From an uncultured Lachnospiraceae bacterium (GTDB lineage: Bacteria > Bacillota > Clostridia > Lachnospirales > Lachnospiraceae), in contig CADBFZ010000002.1 of assembly GCA_902794095.1 (NCBI GenBank), forward strand, positions 1 to 64,000: a stretch of 64,000 nt of DNA, written 5' to 3'. The position numbers and the translations under genes are program-made. Under the pieces are notes generated by a model. It did no database searches, was not told where the DNA came from, and was given only the letters and a program-made list of their open reading frames with translations. Positions within the stretch are counted from its first letter, which is position 1. Every line of letters starts with the position of its first letter. Positions 58,153-64,000 of the stretch are shown piece after piece.

Positions 58153-59430
58153 ATGAACTTTATTGAAGCTAAAAACTACACTGAAAATACCGGATCTGCG
58201 GGAATTATCCCCGGAACCGACGTAATAAAAGAACTTCTGGGAAGGCTTGGTAATCCCGAAAAGGACCTGAATGTCATTCACATAGCCGGAACGAACGGAA
58301 AAGGGGCAATCTGCAGCTATCTGGAGTATGCCTTAAGTGAGTGTGGCCTGAATGTGGGAAGATATGCCTCACCCTCGGTATTTGATTTCCTTGAGAGGAT
58401 TAAGGTTGGTCTCAGGAATATAACGGAAGAAGAGTATGCGGAGGCTGTTACAAGAGTTAAGGAAGCGGCAGAGGGGATGAAGATTCCTCCCACCGGTTTT
58501 GAAGCTGAAACAGCAGCCGCTTTAACTTTCTTCAAGGATAAAAAAACAGATGTTGTTATAGTTGAATGCGGCATGGGTGGCAGGGAAGATGCGACAAATG
58601 TTTTTGAGTCGCCACTTGCTGCGGTATTTGCTTCCGTCAGTATGGATCATATGAGATTCCTGGGAAATACACCTGAGGAGATTGCGGTTAATAAAGCAGG
58701 CATAATGCGTAAAAATACACCTGCTATCATATCGAAGATGCCGCATGTATACTGCGAAGGTGAGGATTATGATCCGGCAGGGATTCTTGAAAGAGAAGCA
58801 CAGAATTGCGGAGCCGCTTGTATCAGATGTGAGGAGAATATCATCCCCGAAGGATTTGAAAATCCTCTTCACGGAAAGTATCAGGATGACAATCTAAACA
58901 CCGCCCTTTGGACACTTAGGACGGTGGAAGGAAGACTGAAAGAACTCTTCCCGAATAAAGAAATATCACACGATATTTATATGCGCGGAATCGCTAAAAC
59001 ACAGCATCCCGGCAGGTTTGAGACAATTTCAAAATCACCTGTTATCATACGCGACGGAGCCCATAATCCGGGTGCGGCGAGAGCTCTGAGAGACTCATTA
59101 TATTCCGACAAAACACTTCCGGAGAACAAGAAAATCCATTTAATAATGGGTGTATTCAAAGATAAAGATTACCGTGAAATTCTTAGAATAATGCTTCCGG
59201 GTGCAGAGTCACTTACGGCTATAGATCTTCCGGATCCTGTCAGGGGACTTCCGAAAGAGGAACTTGTCAAAGCTGCTGGGGAGATCTCCGGGGAACTTGG
59301 AAAGGAAATCCGTATCGGATATGCGGGTTCCCTTAAGGATGCTCTTAAGCAGACCGAAAGTGCCTCACCTGAGGATGTATATCTGGTATTCGGGTCACTT
59401 TCCCTCATGCAGCTATTTAAGGAAAATTGA
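58153..59430 (+). CDS. folC: Folylpolyglutamate synthase / dihydrofolate synthase
   Basis: 425 residues, normal FolC length. It adds glutamate to folates in an ATP-dependent Mur-ligase-type reaction. Signatures: P-loop HIAGTNGKGAICSYLEYAL near 48, YASPSVFDFLERIKV, VVIVECGMGGREDATN near 135, and RDGAHNPGAARAL near 300, which carries the FolC C-domain His. The start gives the family N-terminus (MNFIEAKNYTEN), but no ribosome site precedes it, in keeping with a leaderless message. It is monocistronic or linked to no obvious partner. Confidence 0.92.
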   Translation: MNFIEAKNYTENTGSAGIIPGTDVIKELLGRLGNPEKDLNVIHIAGTNGKGAICSYLEYALSECGLNVGRYASPSVFDFLERIKVGLRNITEEEYAEAVTRVKEAAEGMKIPPTGFEAETAAALTFFKDKKTDVVIVECGMGGREDATNVFESPLAAVFASVSMDHMRFLGNTPEEIAVNKAGIMRKNTPAIISKMPHVYCEGEDYDPAGILEREAQNCGAACIRCEENIIPEGFENPLHGKYQDDNLNTALWTLRTVEGRLKELFPNKEISHDIYMRGIAKTQHPGRFETISKSPVIIRDGAHNPGAARALRDSLYSDKTLPENKKIHLIMGVFKDKDYREILRIMLPGAESLTAIDLPDPVRGLPKEELVKAAGEISGELGKEIRIGYAGSLKDALKQTESASPEDVYLVFGSLSLMQLFKEN

Positions 59431-59520
59431 CCGATTTTTGGCGGTTTTACCGATATTTGGCTTAATTTGAACTTACAACTGATTTTAGTAGTTAGGACTT
59501 CTTTTTCGTGATAGAATTCA

Positions 59521-59526
59521 TATAAT
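59521..59526 (+). promoter_or_regulatory. -10 box of the S51-GGDEF-EAL gene
   Basis: TATAAT lies 35 bases before the ATG at 59562; no convincing -35 box at the normal distance. GGGGG at about 59553 is the ribosome site. Confidence 0.45.
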
Positions 59527-59561
59527 ACGATTTGATATTTGGGGTGTCGGTTGGGGGTTTT

Positions 59562-61949
59562 ATGGTTCTATTTTTAACCAGTTCATTTCTTGAATATAGG
59601 CCTGATGATGAGACGGGACCGGTTCATCTCATAGCCGATTACGGCTTTGTGGAGAATCTCGGCAAGTATTGGCGTGAGAAATCCTCTGTTTTGATCATCA
59701 CATCGGATCCTGATGCTACCAAGATCAATAAAATAGTAGAACAAAGGGTTGAGGTTGCCTTTAACCTGGCCGGTCTTACCGTAGAAACGGTTAAAACCCT
59801 TGATAATACCAATAAGGACGATGCGTTTAACCTCGTTCGTAATTCGGATGTGGTTATATTGGGCGGTGGAAACGGAAACCGTCAAAATGATTTCCTTAAG
59901 GAGATCATGCTCAAAAATCTGCTTATCGGCTTCCCGGGGATAATCATTTCCATGGGGTGTGGAAGTACCAATTGTGCTGAGAATGCTTACCTGGTCCCCG
60001 AATATCCCGGACAGGTTAATGATTTGACCTATGAGAAGTATGCAGAAGGTCTGGGACTTACCAATATATCCATAATTCCTCACTTTTCGTTCTTGAAAAC
60101 CATAGAAATCGAGGGGAAGAACCTTATAGATGAGGTGGTTTTCCATGACAGCGTCGGAAGAGTATTTTACTTGATAGATGACGGTAGTTATTTCTTGATT
60201 GACGGAGATGTCATAACTTTCCACGGGGTCGGAAAAGCCCTTGAAAACGGTACTTTGAGGACTGTTGATACAGCTGTCAGTGAAAATGACTGGCATGCCG
60301 TTATGACACAAGGGTTTGTTTGCGTTTTCGAGATCGATTTGAAGACTTTTGAGATTATACCTAAGTTTTCCAGCGATTTCATCAATAAATATGACGTCAG
60401 TGTTACAAAGGCAAAATACTTCTCAAAATTCATCTGTGACTTCGCTAATAAGATAGTTGTAGAGAGTGAAAGAGAGTCCGTACTTGAACAATTCTCCCGG
60501 GAAATCATTAAAGAAGAGATAGATCTCCTCGGTAACTTCTGCAGAACGGTTCATTCCGAAAGAGGCGGATACAGAAGGGCACTGGATGTCAGGATCAAGC
60601 ACCTTAAGGACAATGATTTCAGGGATATCTGTATAATTCAGGATATTACCGAGGTGATCGACCGTGACTGGATGACTGATGTACTCTCCAGAACCGGATT
60701 CTTACGAGATGCGGACAGAATGCTCAGAAGGCTCGATCTTAGTGCGGGTTATTCCCTTATTTATACCAATATCCGCGGTTTTAAGACCATAAACGATCTG
60801 TTTGGCGAAGAAAGCGGTGACAGCGTCATATTCATGGTAAGGGATAAGATCAAGGAAGTCCTTGAACCCCTTGTAATGGGAAGACTCGACAGCGACCATT
60901 TCGTTGCCATAGTTAAGAATGATCTGATCAAAAACAACAGGATGCGTAAGCTCAATCAGATGACCTTCCGCACCGAGTACAAAATGTTTGATTTTACCGT
61001 GACCTGCGGTATTTATCATATTACGGATGCCGGAGTATCGGTGGGCCTTATGATAGACAGGGCCAAGCTTGCGGAGTCCGGAATATCCGAGTCGGATGCT
61101 GTTTTGCACGCCGAGTACACGGATAAGATGAGAACTAATTATGTAAACCACATGATCCTTGTATCCGATCTTGGTGATGCTCTGAGGCATAATGAGCTGA
61201 TGTCTTACTATCAGCCCATAGTCGATACCTATACCCGTAAGATAGTATCCGCGGAGTCACTTATCAGATGGAAGCATCACGATATGGGTATGGTTTCCCC
61301 GAACCTCTTTATTCCGGCCCTTGAGCAGTCGGGTAAGGTTTCAAGAGTGGACCTTTACATGGCGGAGACCGTATTCGGACTTTTACTTAAGAATGCGAGA
61401 GAGGGCTTGCCCATAGTCCCGATTTCGATTAACCTATCAAGGATTGATTTCTACGATCCCTCCCTTCTTGAGAGGATCAAGGAGATACTTGAAGAGAAAG
61501 ATTTCCCGGAAGGCGCTGCGAAGATCGAGATCACCGAGTCCGCATATGCCAATCTTGAAAGGAATGCCCTCGACTTCCTTAAGACCATGAAGGAAAAGAA
61601 CGTAAGGATACTTCTGGATGACTACGGCAGCGGAATGAGTTCTCTTTCAACGCTTGAGAGCTACGAATTCGATACCATCAAGCTGGATATCGGATTTGTC
61701 CGTAAAATAGACCAGAGTCCCAAGGCCGAAACCATTATCAGATCCACCATCAGCATGGCACACGCTTTCGGAGCGGATGTCATTGCCGAGGGTGTTGAAA
61801 CCGAAAAACAACTTGCATTCCTGTCAGATGCGGGATGCGATATGATCCAGGGGTACTATTTTTACAGACCCATGTCGGAAGAAGACTTTGTCCGTATCAT
61901 GGATAATCCCAGCAAGACCGATATGCGCCTGACCTGGAGAAAGGACTAA
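59562..61949 (+). CDS. Peptidase S51-like domain fused to degenerate GGDEF and an EAL domain
   Basis: 795 residues. The N-terminal 230 match dipeptidase E/cyanophycinase (S51): VVILGGGNGNRQNDFLKE, the nucleophile elbow IIISMGCGSTN with Ser130, and GLGLTNISIIPHFSF with His174. A linker (about 230-370) follows, then a GGDEF fold whose motif is LDSDHF, so no cyclase activity is expected. The EAL domain (about 530-780) has ESL for EAL with the Glu kept, NLS, EITES, DDYGSG and EGVET, so c-di-GMP hydrolysis is likely. ATG 59562 follows GGGGG; an earlier in-frame start at 59532 lacks a ribosome site. I know no described protein with S51 at the head of GGDEF-EAL. Confidence 0.85.
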   Translation: MVLFLTSSFLEYRPDDETGPVHLIADYGFVENLGKYWREKSSVLIITSDPDATKINKIVEQRVEVAFNLAGLTVETVKTLDNTNKDDAFNLVRNSDVVILGGGNGNRQNDFLKEIMLKNLLIGFPGIIISMGCGSTNCAENAYLVPEYPGQVNDLTYEKYAEGLGLTNISIIPHFSFLKTIEIEGKNLIDEVVFHDSVGRVFYLIDDGSYFLIDGDVITFHGVGKALENGTLRTVDTAVSENDWHAVMTQGFVCVFEIDLKTFEIIPKFSSDFINKYDVSVTKAKYFSKFICDFANKIVVESERESVLEQFSREIIKEEIDLLGNFCRTVHSERGGYRRALDVRIKHLKDNDFRDICIIQDITEVIDRDWMTDVLSRTGFLRDADRMLRRLDLSAGYSLIYTNIRGFKTINDLFGEESGDSVIFMVRDKIKEVLEPLVMGRLDSDHFVAIVKNDLIKNNRMRKLNQMTFRTEYKMFDFTVTCGIYHITDAGVSVGLMIDRAKLAESGISESDAVLHAEYTDKMRTNYVNHMILVSDLGDALRHNELMSYYQPIVDTYTRKIVSAESLIRWKHHDMGMVSPNLFIPALEQSGKVSRVDLYMAETVFGLLLKNAREGLPIVPISINLSRIDFYDPSLLERIKEILEEKDFPEGAAKIEITESAYANLERNALDFLKTMKEKNVRILLDDYGSGMSSLSTLESYEFDTIKLDIGFVRKIDQSPKAETIIRSTISMAHAFGADVIAEGVETEKQLAFLSDAGCDMIQGYYFYRPMSEEDFVRIMDNPSKTDMRLTWRKD
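61941..61945 (+). promoter_or_regulatory. Shine-Dalgarno pointing to an ATT start at 61952
   Basis: AAGGA lies six bases before ATT 61952, in frame with the RNA methyltransferase gene. Reading from there adds seven residues (with ATT decoded as Met) that match the usual family N-terminus. The ATG at 61973 has no such site. Confidence 0.55.
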
Positions 61950-61972
61950 TCATTAACAGAATAATTGAAATC

Positions 61973-63103
61973 ATGGCTCCCTGCCATTTCGGTATGGAGT
62001 CGGTACTGAAAAAAGAAATAATCGACCTCGGATATGAGGTTACCGGTGTATCCGACGGAAGGGTGACCTTTGAGGGCGATGCCGAGGCTATCGCCAGGGT
62101 CAATATAGGCTCAAGAACTGCAGAAAGGCTGCTTATCAAGGCAGCCTCTTTTAAGGCATGTACTTTTGAGGAGCTTTTTGAGGGAGTAAAGGCCGTTCGC
62201 TGGGAGGAATATATCCCCAAGGACGGTAAATTCTGGGTTGCCAAGGCATCCAGCGTTAAGTCACAGCTTTTCAGCCCTTCGGATATCCAGTCCATCGTCA
62301 AAAAGGCCATGGTAGAAGAGCTTAAAGAGGTTTATCACACCGATTGGTTTTCCGAAGACGGGGATTCTTTTCCTTTCAGGGTATTTATCATGAAAGATGA
62401 AGTAACCATCGGACTTGATACTACCGGTGATTCGCTTCATAAGAGAGGCTACAGAAAGCTCACAGCCAAGGCTCCAATTGCGGAAAATCTTGCTGCGGGT
62501 CTTATTTCCCTGACTCCCTGGAGAGCGGACAGGATCTTAGTCGATCCTTTTTGCGGAAGCGGAACCATCCCCATTGAAGCTGCCATGATCGCTGCAAATA
62601 TGGCGCCCGGAATGAACAGATTCTTTAATGCATGCTCCTGGGAGCATCTTATTCCTAAGAAGATCTGGAATGATGCCTATGAAGAGGCAAGGGATCTGGT
62701 TCAGATCGTTAAAGATACCGATATTCAGGGCTATGATATCGATGAAGAGATGGTAAGCATCGCCAGGAAAAATGCCAAGGATGCGGGCGTAGATTCCATG
62801 ATCCACTTTCAGGCAAGGGATGTTGCCAATCTTTCCCATCCCAAAAAGTACGGATTTATCATAACAAACCCTCCTTACGGTGAAAGACTCATGGATAAGG
62901 AAGCGGTTGCGGATATTTACAGAACCCTGGGCGAGAGATATAAGGCTCTGGACAGCTGGAGCATGTATATCATAAGTTCATACGAGAGGGTTCAGAACGA
63001 TGTCGGCAAGAAGGCCGATAAGAACCGTAAGATCTACAACGGGATGATGAAGACATATTATTACGAATTCAGGGGACCCAAGCCCCCTTCAAGGAAGAAA
63101 TAA
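61973..63103 (+). CDS. THUMP-domain class I RNA methyltransferase, RlmL/YpsC type
   Basis: 376 residues from ATG 61973. THUMP domain about 1-165 (VNIGSRTAERLLIKAASFKACTFEELFEGVKAVRWEEYIP), then the methyltransferase with motif I LVDPFCGSGTIPIEAA near 180 and the catalytic NPPYGERL near 297. It should make N2-methylguanosine in 23S rRNA. The family usually begins with about seven residues before IAPCHFG; those are found in frame from ATT 61952 behind AAGGA, so the true start is probably that rare codon. The gene follows the c-di-GMP fusion gene directly and is three bases from the next. Confidence 0.92.
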   Translation: MAPCHFGMESVLKKEIIDLGYEVTGVSDGRVTFEGDAEAIARVNIGSRTAERLLIKAASFKACTFEELFEGVKAVRWEEYIPKDGKFWVAKASSVKSQLFSPSDIQSIVKKAMVEELKEVYHTDWFSEDGDSFPFRVFIMKDEVTIGLDTTGDSLHKRGYRKLTAKAPIAENLAAGLISLTPWRADRILVDPFCGSGTIPIEAAMIAANMAPGMNRFFNACSWEHLIPKKIWNDAYEEARDLVQIVKDTDIQGYDIDEEMVSIARKNAKDAGVDSMIHFQARDVANLSHPKKYGFIITNPPYGERLMDKEAVADIYRTLGERYKALDSWSMYIISSYERVQNDVGKKADKNRKIYNGMMKTYYYEFRGPKPPSRKK

Positions 63104-64000
63104 ATGTCAGCTTTAACCAAGCGTATTCCACTTGTAAAATACGCAGATCCTCAACTTAATGACAGGACTCCTCAGCTTCCCGGAAGAGCGTATACTTTCT
63201 TTTTCTGGGGACTGATTTTTGTGCTGTGCATGGGAGTTTGCGTATATTATTCCATGACCAAACCCGTGGTCATCACCAGTGCGAATTTCAGCGAAGCGGC
63301 GCTTTATGACATAAATGAAGCGGTTCCTTTGTCACTTTCGGGAACGTCACCTTCGGGAAGCGTTGTTTTTACCGTCCCTGCAGGGGTTCAGGCATCTGAT
63401 ATAGTTACGGAAAACCTCTATAATGAGAGAAAATTCCTGATCCATATCAATACTGACTCGGATGTTTATTACGGATCGTTTACGGATTCGCGTGTTCCGG
63501 TTGATGCGGGAAGGATTAACGGGGACTCGAACCTGGTTAAGGGCATTTCGGTGGTGTATGACAAAACCGGCGCTCTCCTTATTTTTGAAATGAACCGTGT
63601 TTACGAATATTCCCTTACCATGGAGGAGAATGTGGTTACCATGGAAGCGGTTGCACCCGGAAGCCTTTATGATTATGTGGTTGTGCTGGATCCTTCGGGA
63701 AATGATGAGGCAGCAGGCGTATGTTCCGATGTTGCGGACAGATGTGCCCAGCTCCTTTATCAGGACGGTGTCAGGGTTTACCTGACTGATAATTCCCTGG
63801 AGACGGAGGATGCCATAACACCTAGCGAACTTATGGAAGAAACCGGCGCAGATATTTATATCGGACTTGATGTTTCTCATGACGGAGCCGTATATCACGG
63901 AATCCGCACCTATTACGACCCTTTGTATTACATTCCCGGTTTCGGAAGCGTTGAACTCAGTGAAACATGTCTGAACAACACGGCCATTGCCATTTCGAAC
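63104..64000 (+). CDS. Membrane-anchored protein with amidase-like domain, partial at the window edge
   Basis: At least 299 residues, open to the end of the window. ATG 63104 is directly after the methyltransferase stop. One membrane helix (about 34-54, FFFWGLIFVLCMGVCVYYSM) is followed by an outer beta-rich domain (about 60-195). From about 203 the sequence DYVVVLDPSGNDEAAGVCSDVADRCAQLLYQDGVRVYLTD and ADIYIGLDVSHD follows the N-acetylmuramoyl-L-alanine amidase (Amidase_3) pattern, but the zinc-binding His of the first motif (normally DPGHGG) is absent. It may be an inactive or changed cell-wall hydrolase. The C-terminus is not in view. Confidence 0.65.
   Translation, partial: MSALTKRIPLVKYADPQLNDRTPQLPGRAYTFFFWGLIFVLCMGVCVYYSMTKPVVITSANFSEAALYDINEAVPLSLSGTSPSGSVVFTVPAGVQASDIVTENLYNERKFLIHINTDSDVYYGSFTDSRVPVDAGRINGDSNLVKGISVVYDKTGALLIFEMNRVYEYSLTMEENVVTMEAVAPGSLYDYVVVLDPSGNDEAAGVCSDVADRCAQLLYQDGVRVYLTDNSLETEDAITPSELMEETGADIYIGLDVSHDGAVYHGIRTYYDPLYYIPGFGSVELSETCLNNTAIAISN

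Overview
The window (64 kb, all genes on the + strand except two) looks like chromosome from a low-to-mid GC anaerobic Firmicute, most likely a Lachnospiraceae of the Butyrivibrio/Pseudobutyrivibrio type. Signs are strong AGGAGG ribosome sites, many lipoproteins, a cytoplasmic GH9 cellodextrinase, a membrane-anchored GH10 xylanase, MsmX-dependent sugar ABC systems without their own ATPase, and c-di-GMP proteins. This placement is inference from gene content; no rRNA or tRNA was found.

Layout. 0.2-5.0 kb: a [FeFe]-hydrogenase-like sensor fused to GGDEF-EAL, in tight linkage with an MFS transporter, a LUD protein and a thioesterase. 5.1-8.2 kb: fba, then a methyltransferase, a small Cys protein and a U32-like protein. 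8.2-10.6 kb: DUF4418-FtsX-ABC operon. 10.8-15.8 kb: two DszB-like desulfinases plus an SsuABC/TauABC-type importer. 15.9-23.2 kb: MetY, a small siroheme sulfite reductase, TusA-like, ThiS-like carrier, E1-like activator, JAMM protease, a FecBCD-type importer and precorrin-2 dehydrogenase. 23.4-27.7 kb: MBL-fold protein, YczE/YitT-type membrane protein, GH9, GGDEF protein. 27.8-30.4 kb: McrB with a truncated McrC. 30.5-38.2 kb: adaptors, a large FtsX permease and two ATPases. 38.4-52.0 kb: two sugar-type ABC importer sets around NHL/TPR, YIP1 and DUF5696 proteins. 52.0-56.0 kb: two U32-like proteins and a GH10 xylanase. 56.1-58.1 kb (- strand): MntP-ZIP fusion and Rrf2 regulator. 58.1-64 kb: folC, an S51-GGDEF-EAL fusion, a THUMP RNA methyltransferase and a partial amidase-like gene.

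The most interesting unit is 10.8-23.2 kb. Read together it is a complete proposed route from an imported organosulfur compound, through carbon-sulfinate cleavage to sulfite, reduction to sulfide, loading as a protein thiocarboxylate, and transfer to O-acetylhomoserine to give homocysteine. The second half matches the protein-thiocarboxylate methionine pathway described in Wolinella succinogenes. The coupling to paired DszB-like enzymes carrying the Cys/His/Arg active-site set is the part I do not know to be described. Other unusual items are two new-looking c-di-GMP fusions, a nuclease-less McrC, an MntP-ZIP fusion, an ABC ATPase with an AbrB-like tail, an intrinsic terminator inside a signal-peptide coding region, a probable AUU start codon, and a three-copy family of divergent U32 proteins.
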